A DNA stretch of 64,000 nt from Candidatus Eisenbacteria bacterium (GTDB lineage Bacteria; Eisenbacteria; RBG-16-71-46; CAIMUX01; JAHJDP01): NCBI GenBank assembly GCA_018831195.1, contig JAHJDP010000032.1:62001-126000 (forward strand), written 5' to 3'. Under the pieces are notes generated by a model. It was not told the origin of the DNA. It did not search any database and saw nothing but the letters and a program-made list of their open reading frames with translations. Shown here in pieces: positions 52,459-60,954 of this stretch (position 1 is the stretch's first letter; the number at the start of each line of letters is the position of its first letter). The position numbers and the translations under genes are program-made.

Positions 52459-53853
52459 TTGAGTGAAGTCGAGAAGGTTCTCATCATCGGGTCCGGCGGC
52501 CGGGAACATGCCCTGGCATGGGCCCTCTCGAATTCCCCGAGCAAACCCGAAATCATCGGATTGCCTGGGAATCCAGGACTCGCGGAATTGGGCCGGTGTG
52601 TCGCTGGAAATCCATCCGACAATGAATTGGTTCTTGAAGTGGTGCGCCGTGAAGGGATCGATTTCACCATTGTCGGTCCGGAACAACCCCTTGTCGGCGG
52701 ATTGACCGATCGCCTGCGGGCCGCCGGGCATGATGTCTTCGGTCCCTCCCGTCATGCGGCCGCTCTCGAGGGCAGCAAGGTCTTCTCAAAAACCCTCATG
52801 CGTTCCCACGGCATCCCCACCGCCGCGTTCGAGATCTTCACCAAACCGCAGGATGCGATCGCCTTTCTCAAGCGGCAGTCCTTTCCACAGGTCCTCAAGG
52901 TCGACGGCCTCGCCGCGGGGAAAGGAGTTTTTGTCACGAAGACGATTGAGGAAGCCAAGTCGGTTGTGGAAAGGGTGCTGGTTCAGAAAGAGTTCGGCAG
53001 CGCCGGCAACCGGCTTATTGTAGAAGAGTGTCTCAAGGGTGAAGAGATGTCCCTCTTCGTTTTGACCAACGGCTCCGATGCAGTGTTGCTGCCGACCGCA
53101 CAGGATTATAAAAGAGCCGAGGATAAAGATGCCGGGCCGAACACGGGGGGGATGGGAGCGACGGCGCCGGTTGTCAGCTGGTCGCCCGCGTTGGAACGGC
53201 GCGCCATGGACGAGGTGATCCTCCCGACCCTCGAGGCCATGCAGGGGGAAGGCCGCCCCTATACGGGGCTGCTCTATGCGGGTCTCATGGTGGATGAGGG
53301 GCGTCCGGATGTCTTGGAATTCAACTGCCGCTTTGGTGACCCTGAAACACAGGTCGTTTTACCCATCCTAAAGGGCGATCTGCTGCAGGCTCTTTCCTGG
53401 GCGTCGGGCCGTGATACACAGACCCCGGATTTAGAGTTGTCGGATCAGTGGGCTGCAACGGTTGTTCTCACCTCAAAGGGATATCCGGGCTCGTATGCCA
53501 AGGGATTTCCCATCAGTGGGATTTCCAAAGCGCGAGAGCTACCCGGAGCTTTTATCTTCCATGCCGGAACAGCTTGGGCTGAGATCGGACCGACGGGCCG
53601 GGGTGAATCCCCCTTTCATCCATCACCCGCTCCTTTCGGCGGCGCGAAATCGCCCGAGGGTTCGATGAACAGCAACCACCGGATCGTGACAACCGGCGGC
53701 CGTGTCCTCAATGCCGTTGGAAGGGGGGATGACCTTCCCTCCGCCTTGCGACGCGCTTATGAGGCGGCGAGTCTTGTCACATTCGAGGGGAAGACGATGA
53801 GGCGCGATATAGGGCATAGGGGTATCGCGGCTTTGAAGGAAGGAAAGATCTGA
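52459..53853 (+). CDS. purD: Phosphoribosylamine-glycine ligase (GAR synthetase)
   Basis: The product catalyses the second step of purine synthesis. The protein of about 464 residues has VLIIGSGGREHALAWAL, IVGPEQPLVGGLTD, the ATP-grasp segments FSKTLMRSHGIPTA and NTGGMGATAPV, and FNCRFGDPETQ with metal ligands. A TTG start sits 7 nt behind GGGGAGGG; an ATG 12 codons upstream is in frame but has no ribosome binding site. The region between about residues 370 and 400 is longer than in E. coli (429 residues), carrying a Pro/Gly-rich insertion. Confidence 0.93.
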   Translation: MSEVEKVLIIGSGGREHALAWALSNSPSKPEIIGLPGNPGLAELGRCVAGNPSDNELVLEVVRREGIDFTIVGPEQPLVGGLTDRLRAAGHDVFGPSRHAAALEGSKVFSKTLMRSHGIPTAAFEIFTKPQDAIAFLKRQSFPQVLKVDGLAAGKGVFVTKTIEEAKSVVERVLVQKEFGSAGNRLIVEECLKGEEMSLFVLTNGSDAVLLPTAQDYKRAEDKDAGPNTGGMGATAPVVSWSPALERRAMDEVILPTLEAMQGEGRPYTGLLYAGLMVDEGRPDVLEFNCRFGDPETQVVLPILKGDLLQALSWASGRDTQTPDLELSDQWAATVVLTSKGYPGSYAKGFPISGISKARELPGAFIFHAGTAWAEIGPTGRGESPFHPSPAPFGGAKSPEGSMNSNHRIVTTGGRVLNAVGRGDDLPSALRRAYEAASLVTFEGKTMRRDIGHRGIAALKEGKI

Positions 53854-54383
53854 TGACGGGAACGCAAAAGAAAACCAGACCCGCGCCAAAATCGGGCGCA
53901 AAGCAAGAGACAAAGCCACGGGTCGGCATTCTCTACGGCAGCGTGAATGATGAATCGATTGTGGTTGAAGCGATCAAAATCCTCGAAGGAACTTTTAAGA
54001 TCCCCTGCGAAAGCAAGGTCCTCTCCGCTCATCGGACGCCCGATGCCACCCGCACATATGTTAAAGGTGCCAAGGCCAGGGGGATAAAGATCCTCATCGG
54101 TGTCGCCGGATTGGCGGCGCATCTCCCCGGTGTGATCGCCTCTTATACATCCCTTCCCGTACTCGGCGTCCCTGTCGCCGGACCCAATCTGGATGGGATG
54201 GACGCCTTGCTCTCAATCGTTCAGATGCCGGCCGGTGTCCCTGTCGGAACCCTGGGGATCGGCAAGGTGGGCGCGCGAAACGCCGCCCTTCTCGCGGCTC
54301 GTATTTTGGCCCTGGAGAACAAAGAGATCGCCGATCGTCTCGATAAGCTGATCCAGCACATGGCTGAAGGCGGGAGGGTGTGA
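53853..54383 (+). CDS. purE: N5-carboxyaminoimidazole ribonucleotide mutase
   Basis: The 176-residue class I PurE is marked by VLSAHRTPD with catalytic His60 and by AAHLPGVIASYT, PVLGVPV, MPAGVPVGTLGIG and NAALLAARIL. The family GS-x-SD reads GSVND here. A Lys-rich N-terminal extension of about 22 residues precedes the core. It requires PurK to make its substrate, but no purK gene is adjacent. It overlaps purD as TGATG. Its stop lies one base from the stop of the convergent gene. Confidence 0.93.
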   Translation: MTGTQKKTRPAPKSGAKQETKPRVGILYGSVNDESIVVEAIKILEGTFKIPCESKVLSAHRTPDATRTYVKGAKARGIKILIGVAGLAAHLPGVIASYTSLPVLGVPVAGPNLDGMDALLSIVQMPAGVPVGTLGIGKVGARNAALLAARILALENKEIADRLDKLIQHMAEGGRV

Positions 54384-54384
54384 T

Positions 54385-55578
54385 CTAACCTCGTTTTGGG
54401 AAGCGCATCCGCAGCGGCGGCCATCTCTTCAATGTCGTGGCCTCCATGTGCGATTTGCGAAGACGCTCGACAAGGTCTTCTCTATGGTTTTCAAGCGATC
54501 GCGGGGCGCGTTCGGGGAGGGCGGAGGCAAGCTCATCGAGCTGCGCCATTATTTCACGTGAAGGCATATTTGTTATATAGGCCGAGAAGATCTTGGACGG
54601 GGCTTCTTCCTTTAAAATTTGAACCGAAGGTGTCTCCTTCAAATCCCGCTTAATGCACGAATCGGCAAGCAGTGTCAGGATCCGCGCCTGGTCCGTCTTA
54701 ATACCGAGCGAGGTGTCGAGGAATTGAAGTGTTCTGAGGACGAACCACAAAGGTCCGCTGCCGCAGAGCGAAACAAAGAGGGATCCGGCGCCGGATTGTT
54801 GAGACTCATGGATCATTCCCGCCATTTCGTTGAGATCAATGGCCGGATCATGAGTCAGGCGGTTCCCTCCCAGCGCCAACGCCGCGAGAAGTTTTCCAAG
54901 CTGTGAGGCGATGAGATATGGCGTCAGAATCGGCACCCCCAATGTATAGGCTACCGACAGCAGGCTTTCGGGCTCTTTTAAAAGCCGTTCTTTCTCTTTT
55001 AAATACCGTCCCAGCTTCTGGGATAAGGCTGATGACGGCATGATATGTTGGAACGGGGGTGAAGAGAGCAGATAGGATGATACCGCCCTGGGATTGGATA
55101 ACAGCCTCTTCTCAATGGCGACGTCGTGAAGCCAGAGAACGCCCCGGGCTTCTTGGATCGACGCGACCGGCGCCGGGTCGCCATTCGACATCTGAGGATG
55201 CAGGCCGAGTTCCAATTGAAGCAGAAGCGGGCTGGCGATAATGGCGTCAAAGACACCGGCCTTGAGCAAGGGGATCACATCGAAGGGCGCGCACTCATCG
55301 ATGAGGGCTTTGCGCGAGATGAGGAGAAATCGCAATCTTTCGGTACGGGATAGTTCGTTTTGAAGAAGGTCGCGGACTCCATCCGCATTGAGAAACTCGA
55401 TGGCCGCCGGTGGTGAGGAGTTCTGTGACGGCCTGCTTTTCTGTGGAGGAGGATCTCCCGGACCGGGCGATAGATGCAGATGCTGTAATGTATGCCGGTT
55501 CATATCATCTCGCTTGGAAAAACCAACGGATAGACTGCATGCCACCGGACCTTGAACCCTGGTAGGATCATAGGGCAT
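54385..55578 (-). CDS. Divergent deoxyhypusine-synthase-like protein
   Basis: I read this 397-residue protein as a remote relative of deoxyhypusine/homospermidine synthases, Rossmann-like NAD enzymes. By eye, LLSVAYTLGVPILTPYL resembles the family's A-Y-K-L-x-I/V-P-V-F-V-P segment, AGVFDAIIASP resembles the part before the NAD loop, and LNEMAGMIHESQQSGAGSLFV resembles the part before the glycine-rich loop. The Gly-Gly-Gly loop (here CGSGP) and the Trp-Gly-Lys active site are degraded, although a Lys in ILKEEA could align with the catalytic one. The first 50 residues are Pro/Ser-rich and the true start may be a later ATG near 55503. It stands alone, convergent with purE. Confidence 0.5.
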   Translation of the reverse strand: MPYDPTRVQGPVACSLSVGFSKRDDMNRHTLQHLHLSPGPGDPPPQKSRPSQNSSPPAAIEFLNADGVRDLLQNELSRTERLRFLLISRKALIDECAPFDVIPLLKAGVFDAIIASPLLLQLELGLHPQMSNGDPAPVASIQEARGVLWLHDVAIEKRLLSNPRAVSSYLLSSPPFQHIMPSSALSQKLGRYLKEKERLLKEPESLLSVAYTLGVPILTPYLIASQLGKLLAALALGGNRLTHDPAIDLNEMAGMIHESQQSGAGSLFVSLCGSGPLWFVLRTLQFLDTSLGIKTDQARILTLLADSCIKRDLKETPSVQILKEEAPSKIFSAYITNMPSREIMAQLDELASALPERAPRSLENHREDLVERLRKSHMEATTLKRWPPLRMRFPKRG

Positions 55579-55636
55579 GATGGGGGCAGCGTAAAGCGAT
55601 CCGGCTCAGACGCCCGCTGATGGCTTGAGGTATCGA

Positions 55637-56293
55637 ATGGCCGCTCATGTCAGGAATCCGAAATTTAATGTTGATCTAGGGGATCTCTTCCCGCCCAGAC
55701 CCGGAACGCCTTCCGAGGCCGGCTGGGGCCGCTTCGTCGATCTCATGAGAGAGGGAGGGGTCGGCATCCTGCCGACAGATACCGTCTACGGCCTTCACAG
55801 CCGATGGGACCATTCTGGAGCCCGCTACCGGATCCTGAGACTCAAAGGACGTCCGGCCGGTTCGTCTCTGTTGTGCTTGATCAACTCGATGGAGATGCTG
55901 GAATGGGTGGCTTCACCGCCGCAAACCCCGCTTTTTCAGAAATTAAAGGGGTACTGGCCCGGCGCCCTCACCATGATTCTTCCGGCGGGCCCGGCGGCGC
56001 CGCCTGCCGTTCAGACCAATGGAACGGTTGCCGTCCGGTGGCCGGATGACCCCTTTCTCAATCGTTTGGTAGAGGATATTGGGGTTCCTCTTCTCTCCAG
56101 CAGCGCCAATCCATCAGGACGAGAGCCGGCGACGACGATTCAGGAAATTTCCGAAAATTGGAAAAGCCAGGTGGATGCCATCATCGATGGTGGGCCCCGC
56201 GCCCGCCCCCCCTCGACGCTGATCCGTGTTCCAACGGTGGGCCGGATCGACATCCTCCGTCAAGGGGATATCAAGATCGAGTTTGATGGGTGA
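55637..56293 (+). CDS. tsaC: Threonylcarbamoyl-AMP synthase (Sua5/YrdC/YciO family)
   Basis: The 218-residue protein matches the YrdC fold: ILPTDTVYGLHSRW, ILRLKGRPAGSSLLCLI with the Lys/Arg pair for nucleotide binding, PGALTMILPAG, VAVRWPDDPFLNRLV, SSSANPSG and the terminal IDILRQGDI. Family members make threonylcarbamoyl-AMP for t6A37 in tRNA. YciO-type paralogues lack that activity, and sequence alone cannot exclude this. The ATG after TTGAGGTATCGA was chosen over a TTG four codons upstream. Confidence 0.87.
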   Translation: MAAHVRNPKFNVDLGDLFPPRPGTPSEAGWGRFVDLMREGGVGILPTDTVYGLHSRWDHSGARYRILRLKGRPAGSSLLCLINSMEMLEWVASPPQTPLFQKLKGYWPGALTMILPAGPAAPPAVQTNGTVAVRWPDDPFLNRLVEDIGVPLLSSSANPSGREPATTIQEISENWKSQVDAIIDGGPRARPPSTLIRVPTVGRIDILRQGDIKIEFDG

Positions 56294-56449
56294 GGAGCTC
56301 TCCGGCCGAGTTCCTCGTGACGCAGGGGCTCCGAGCTCGAGCTACCTGTTCCCATCAGTCCGTGTTATAATCACCCGGTATATCGGGTGGTTCAGGCATG
56401 GATGTCACTCCTGAAAAGTGTCACATCCGGGTATCCCGGGAGGTCAAAA

Positions 56450-57391
56450 ATGAAGCTTCAATCCGTTGTGTCACGACCTGTTAAGGCTGTTTGGATTTTC
56501 GGGAATCTGATCCTCATGCTCTGCCTCCTGATCGGCATCCCAAGGGCGGATGCGATCTTCTACAATATCGATCCGGCACAAAGTTCAGTCACCATGACGA
56601 TTTTTGGGTTTGATTTCGCGGGAGCCGCCGACGGGACCTTCTACTTTGCCACAGATCCGGGGATCGAAGCGGGCGCCTGGGATATTTTGTGGGATCTCGA
56701 TGCGACGGTTGAAGATATTGATGCCGGACTTGCCGCTCTTCGGAACATCACGATTCAAACCGATCCGACGAAAGATGCCTTTGGAGAAATAACCGATCCG
56801 AATCCCACGGATGGGGTGGTTTCCCTCAATCAGTTTCTGCCGATGATCGTCCACTTTACCTATGATCCTCTCTTCGGCGCATCGGAGGATTATGAAATTA
56901 TCTCCGAGAGCTGCTTTGGGGAGGTCATTCTTTGCGAGAATCCGGCCTCCAGCGGCGAGGCGACGATTCATACAGCGACCCTGCGTTTTAATGCGGCGGC
57001 TCAGGATACGGTTCCCGCCGAGGAGAATCCCTTGGGTGAGGATATGCCGGTCCGCATCATCTTGAAGGCCGATGGCACTACGAACGGGCTCTCCGGGGTC
57101 GCCGCCGGCGGCCGGATGGGAGTCAGCCCCCAGGTGCGGATATGGCCCAATCCCTCTGCGGGGCCGGTGACGGTGAGTCTCGGCGCCTTTCAGGGGACGC
57201 CTCCTGAAATCGGTGTCTTTGACGTATCAGGACGGCGGATTCAATTATTGTCATCGACCGGCGGCCTCAGCCATGAGTATCAATGGAACGGCCGCGATAG
57301 CGCCGGACATCCAGCGCCGGCGGGGATCTACTTCATCCGTTGCCGGATCGGCGACGATATTTCCTACAATCGCTGCCTCCGTCTGAAATAA
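56450..57391 (+). CDS. Secreted protein with FlgD-like C-terminal Ig domain
   Basis: The 313-residue protein has a signal peptide (VWIFGNLILMLCLLIGI) and an unrecognised globular body of about 170 residues with a dense distribution of Asp, Gly and aromatic residues. The body includes a Cys pair (CFGEVILCEN). A FlgD-like domain follows at about residues 228-313 (WPNPSAGPVTV, GRRIQLL, WNGRDSAGHPAPAGIYFI) with the C-terminal Leu-Lys. GGGAGG lies 7 nt before the ATG, so an upstream in-frame ATG was rejected. The function is unknown; surface localisation is inferred from the shared C-terminal domain. Confidence 0.72.
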   Translation: MKLQSVVSRPVKAVWIFGNLILMLCLLIGIPRADAIFYNIDPAQSSVTMTIFGFDFAGAADGTFYFATDPGIEAGAWDILWDLDATVEDIDAGLAALRNITIQTDPTKDAFGEITDPNPTDGVVSLNQFLPMIVHFTYDPLFGASEDYEIISESCFGEVILCENPASSGEATIHTATLRFNAAAQDTVPAEENPLGEDMPVRIILKADGTTNGLSGVAAGGRMGVSPQVRIWPNPSAGPVTVSLGAFQGTPPEIGVFDVSGRRIQLLSSTGGLSHEYQWNGRDSAGHPAPAGIYFIRCRIGDDISYNRCLRLK

Positions 57392-57427
57392 TCCAGAATT
57401 CGGTTTACCGATTCCACCTCCTTGGGC

Positions 57428-57467
57428 GGGGAACCGTTGCGTTCCCCCTCCGGGATTTATAAAATCC
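57428..57467 (+). terminator. Two adjacent stem-loops after the secreted-protein gene
   Basis: GGGGAAC-N6-GTTCCCC (57428-57447) is followed by GGATTT-ATA-AAATCC (57453-57467). Neither has a clear T-run. The pair could be a weak terminator or leader structure before the phosphatase gene. Confidence 0.45.
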
Positions 57468-57525
57468 AGGTTTGAAGCAAAGAATCCCAAAAAAGACCGA
57501 TATTCGGCTAACGGACGGAGATTTC

Positions 57526-58020
57526 ATGGGGGAAAAGCTGTTTCATGTCATGGTTGTCTGCACCGGCAATATCTGCCGGAGCCCGATCGGGGAGGGACTG
57601 CTCACACATCGGCTGAGGGATTTGCCGGTCCTCGTCGACTCCGCCGGCACGGCCGCGCCCGAAGGGGTTCCCGCTTCACAACACGGCGTGGATGTGTGCG
57701 CCGAGCGGGGACTTGATATCAGCAAGCACCGCTCCCGGCTGCTGACCCGGACGCTCCTCGGTGATGTCGATTTGGTTCTGGTCATGGAGCCGTATCACCA
57801 GATGGAGATTCTCACGATGGCGCCGGATCTCGCCGACCGGGTTTTTATCATCACGGAATTCGTCGGCGAGGGGGACGAAGGTGTTGGGGATCCGATTGGG
57901 GCGGGCCGCTATGCCTATGAAGAAACATATGCCATCTTGGAGCGCCTCACGGAAAAGGCCGATCCGCTGATTCGCGAAATGGTCAATGCCAAGACTCAAG
58001 CCGGAGAAACCCACTCATGA
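57526..58020 (+). CDS. Low-molecular-weight protein-tyrosine phosphatase family protein
   Basis: The 164-residue protein has the P-loop VVCTGNICRSP with nucleophile Cys12 and Arg18, and a general-acid Asp in GDPIGAGRYAYEETY. In the Bacillus arginine phosphatase YwlE, the residue before the second loop Cys is Thr; here it is Ile, as in tyrosine phosphatases, so phosphotyrosine specificity is more likely. The gene is coupled to rpiB by ATGA. The ATG after ACGGAGATTTC was chosen over an upstream TTG. Its substrate is unknown; a role in exopolysaccharide control is common in the family. Confidence 0.88.
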   Translation: MGEKLFHVMVVCTGNICRSPIGEGLLTHRLRDLPVLVDSAGTAAPEGVPASQHGVDVCAERGLDISKHRSRLLTRTLLGDVDLVLVMEPYHQMEILTMAPDLADRVFIITEFVGEGDEGVGDPIGAGRYAYEETYAILERLTEKADPLIREMVNAKTQAGETHS

Positions 58021-58475
58021 GAGAATCAAGACGGATGGTCATCGGTTCCGATCATAGGGGTTATAAGTTAAAAGCCCATTTTATAACCTGGCTGGAGTCC
58101 AAGGGATTCGTTGTTGAAGATGCCGGTCCCAAATCTCCCGATGCCGCCGATTATCCCGATTACGCGCTCGCCGTCGCCCGTAAGGTCGTCGCAGGTGTGG
58201 ATACCTGGGGAATCCTTATCTGCTCCAACGGCGTCGGCATGGCCATGACCGCGAATAAGGTGAAGGGGATCCGCGCCGCGCTCTGCTGCACACCCGCCAT
58301 GGCGGATCAGAGCCGCCGCCATAACAATGCCAATGTGCTTTGCCTCGGGGCCGACAATCAGTCGATGGAGGCGGGCCTTGAGATTTTAGAAAGCTGGCTC
58401 AAGGCGTCGTTTGAGGGCGGCCGTCATGAGAAACGCGTTCAGAAGATGATGGCCGCGGAGAGATTGTGTGATTAG
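58017..58475 (+). CDS. rpiB: Ribose-5-phosphate isomerase B
   Basis: The 152-residue protein interconverts ribose-5-phosphate and ribulose-5-phosphate. It has IGSDHRGYKLK, DYPDYALAVA and the active-site segment ICSNGVGMAMTANKVKGIRA with the catalytic Cys, then NANVLCLGA. It belongs to the RpiB/LacAB fold, which is distinct from RpiA. Confidence 0.94.
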   Translation: MRESRRMVIGSDHRGYKLKAHFITWLESKGFVVEDAGPKSPDAADYPDYALAVARKVVAGVDTWGILICSNGVGMAMTANKVKGIRAALCCTPAMADQSRRHNNANVLCLGADNQSMEAGLEILESWLKASFEGGRHEKRVQKMMAAERLCD

Positions 58476-58508
58476 ACCTTGAACAGCCATTGATGGAACA
58501 GGGGAGGC

Positions 58509-58856
58509 ATGATGAAGGATTGTCTATTTTGCAGGATTATCGCCGGTGAGATTCCGGCGGATAAAGTCTATGAAGATGATTTGATCATCGCCTTTCGCGA
58601 TGTCAATCCTCAGGCGCCGACCCACATCTTGTTGATCCCGAAAGAGCATATTGCCACGGTGAACGATCTTCAGAAGGACCATGCGGAGCTCATCGGCCAC
58701 ATTCATCTTCAGGCGCGGGCGTTGGCCGCGTCCGAGGGGATCGATGAATTGGGGTATCGCATCGTCGTCAACTGTCTTGCCGACGCGGGACAGAGCGTTT
58801 TTCATCTCCATTTCCACCTTCTGGGCGGGCGTTCGATGAAGTGGCCTCCGGGTTGA
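58509..58856 (+). CDS. HIT family nucleotide-binding protein (HinT-like)
   Basis: The 115-residue protein shows the HinT pattern CLFCRIIAGEIPADKVYEDD, ILLIPKEHIAT and the His triad in QSVFHLHFHLLGGR, which is H-x-H-x-H. Members hydrolyse purine nucleoside phosphoramidates. GGGGAGGC precedes the paired ATG codons. The C-terminal G-G-R-x-M-x-W-P-P-G is characteristic. Confidence 0.94.
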   Translation: MMKDCLFCRIIAGEIPADKVYEDDLIIAFRDVNPQAPTHILLIPKEHIATVNDLQKDHAELIGHIHLQARALAASEGIDELGYRIVVNCLADAGQSVFHLHFHLLGGRSMKWPPG

Positions 58857-58979
58857 TGCCGAGTTGAACCTCAGTTAACACTCTGCTGAGCCCATGTTGG
58901 AACTTCGTGTGTCCGGTTGTGTTGAATAAGATCGGCATGATCATTTTGAGTCTGTGTTGATGGAAGGGAGGATAGAGCT

Positions 58980-59969
58980 TTGCCCCCGATGGATCTGCAA
59001 GCCATTAAGGCGCAATTGGAAGAGTTGACCCCGGCGATCAACGCGACGGAAGAGCAAATAGCCCGCGTCATTGTCGGGCAGAAGGATATGGTTCGGAAAC
59101 TCCTTGTGGGCCTCCTGGCTGATGGCCACGTCCTGTTGGAGGGCGTTCCCGGCTTGGCCAAGACCCTTGCGGTCAGGGCTCTGTCGGGAGCGATTCAGGC
59201 CCGTTTCAGCCGGATTCAGTTCACGCCCGATCTGCTGCCCTCCGATCTTACCGGGACGATGGTCTACAATCCCCGCTCGGGGGAGTTCACCGTCCACAAG
59301 GGACCGGTCTTTACCAATATTGTCCTTGCCGATGAGATCAACCGAGCGCCGGCAAAGGTACAGAGCGCCCTGTTGGAAGCGATGCAGGAACGGCAGGTCA
59401 CACTGGGGGAAACCACCTATCCCCTCGAAGAACCCTTCCTCGTCCTCGCCACACAAAACCCGATTGAGCAAGAGGGGACCTACCCGTTGCCGGAGGCGCA
59501 GGTCGATCGTTTCATGCTCAAACTGCGCGTCGGGTATCCCAGTCCCGAAGAAGAGAAAGAGATCTTGGGGCGGATGACGGGCAGCCACGTACCTGAGGTG
59601 CGGCAGGTGATCACGCCGAAGAACATTCTTGACAGCCGTGCCGTGGTTCGCCAGATCTATATGGATGAGAAGATCACTGATTATATTGTACAAATTATCT
59701 TTGCCAGCCGGGAGCCGGAAAGGGTGGGTCTCCACATCGGAGGACTGATCGCCTACGGCGCCTCTCCCCGGGGCACGATTAATCTCGCCCTGGCCGCGAA
59801 GGCCCACGCCTTCATCAGCGGCAGGCCCTATGTCGTCCCAGAAGATGTTAAAGCGATAGCTCCCGATGTCTTGCGCCATCGCATCCTGACAACCTATGAA
59901 GCGGAAGCCGAGGAGGTCAGCTCCGATGACCTGGTCCAAAAAATCCTGGACCACGTGGAAGTTCCGTAA
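58980..59969 (+). CDS. moxR: MoxR-family AAA+ ATPase
   Basis: The 329-residue ATPase has Walker A EGVPGLAKTLAVRAL, Walker B VLADEINRAPAK, sensor ATQNPIEQEGTYPLPEAQ with the conserved Arg finger region, and the C-terminal lid domain. A TTG start sits 8 nt behind GGGAGGA. It opens the operon moxR-DUF58-batD-like-batA-batB, where MoxR-type ATPases are thought to act as chaperones for the von Willebrand factor A proteins that follow. Confidence 0.94.
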   Translation: MPPMDLQAIKAQLEELTPAINATEEQIARVIVGQKDMVRKLLVGLLADGHVLLEGVPGLAKTLAVRALSGAIQARFSRIQFTPDLLPSDLTGTMVYNPRSGEFTVHKGPVFTNIVLADEINRAPAKVQSALLEAMQERQVTLGETTYPLEEPFLVLATQNPIEQEGTYPLPEAQVDRFMLKLRVGYPSPEEEKEILGRMTGSHVPEVRQVITPKNILDSRAVVRQIYMDEKITDYIVQIIFASREPERVGLHIGGLIAYGASPRGTINLALAAKAHAFISGRPYVVPEDVKAIAPDVLRHRILTTYEAEAEEVSSDDLVQKILDHVEVP

Positions 59970-60954
59970 CCCATTCCGGGGAGGCGGAGATGCATCGGTT
60001 GCGGATTTGCCTACCTGGGATGATTTTGAAACGGAAGATCCCGTAGCGGTCCTGAAGCGAGTGCGGCATCTTGAGATCCGCACCCGCCGGTTGGTTGATC
60101 AGATATTTTCAGGTGAGTACCACTCCATTTTCCGTGGACAGGGGATGGAGTTTCACGATGTCCGCCCCTATGTCGCCGGCGACGACGTGCGGGCCATCGA
60201 CTGGAACGTCACGGCGAGAGCGGCCGAACCTTATGTTAAAACATTTGTAGAAACCCGCGAGCTGGTGGTTCTCCTGATGGCCGACCTTTCCGCATCGACC
60301 CTTTTCGGTACGGGCGGCAAGGCGAAACGCGATCTCCTGGCCGAAACAGCGGCCCTCCTTATATTCTCTGCGATCCGTAACAGGGATCAGGTCGGTCTTG
60401 TCCTTTTCACCGATCGTTTGGAGAAGGTCATCCTGCCGCGCAAGGGGCGGCGCCATGGCCTCCGCCTGCTCCGCGAGCTCTTGGAATTCCGCCCCGAAGG
60501 ACGCGGCAGCGACCTGAGCCAGCCGCTGGAACAGGTTGCCCGCCTTCTCCGCCGCCGGGCGGTCGTCTTTCTCATGAGTGATTTTCTTTTCCCTGACCCA
60601 ACGGATGCTCTGCGCCGCGTCGCCGGCCGCCATGATCTCATCCCCGTCGTGATGAGCGATCAACGGGAAGAGGTGCTCCCGCCGGTTGGGCTGGTGGAGC
60701 TGGAGGATCTCGAGACCGGGCGGCGGCGTTTGGTCGATACATCGAATGCCGGTGTCCGGAAACTCTTTGAAGAGCGGGGCCGGCATCGCCGGGAGGTCTT
60801 GAGCCATATTTTCGGACGGACCGGTCTTGACGCCGTCTGGCTCGAAACAGAGAAAGATCCGGCGGCGGCTCTGCAACACCTGTTCAAGGTCCGCCTGAAG
60901 CGGCGATCGAGCGGTGGTATCGTGGCCGGTCCGAACGTGGGGGCGCGGTCATGA
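59926..60954 (+). CDS. DUF58 domain-containing protein
   Basis: The 342-residue protein has the DUF58 core FHDVRPYVAGDDVRAIDWN and a von-Willebrand-A-like domain (VVLLMADLSASTLFGTGG; VGLVLFTDRLEKVILP). It starts at the ATG behind GAGGTC inside moxR, overlapping it by 44 nt; the first 20 residues are poorly conserved and the true start is uncertain. DUF58 proteins always accompany moxR. The stop overlaps the next start as ATGA. Confidence 0.88.
   Translation: MTWSKKSWTTWKFRNPFRGGGDASVADLPTWDDFETEDPVAVLKRVRHLEIRTRRLVDQIFSGEYHSIFRGQGMEFHDVRPYVAGDDVRAIDWNVTARAAEPYVKTFVETRELVVLLMADLSASTLFGTGGKAKRDLLAETAALLIFSAIRNRDQVGLVLFTDRLEKVILPRKGRRHGLRLLRELLEFRPEGRGSDLSQPLEQVARLLRRRAVVFLMSDFLFPDPTDALRRVAGRHDLIPVVMSDQREEVLPPVGLVELEDLETGRRRLVDTSNAGVRKLFEERGRHRREVLSHIFGRTGLDAVWLETEKDPAAALQHLFKVRLKRRSSGGIVAGPNVGARS

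Noticed and set aside
59991-60050. ATG behind GGGGAGGCGGAG at 59991 as a start for the DUF58 gene
   Set aside because: It is out of frame with DUF58 and reaches a stop after about 18 codons.
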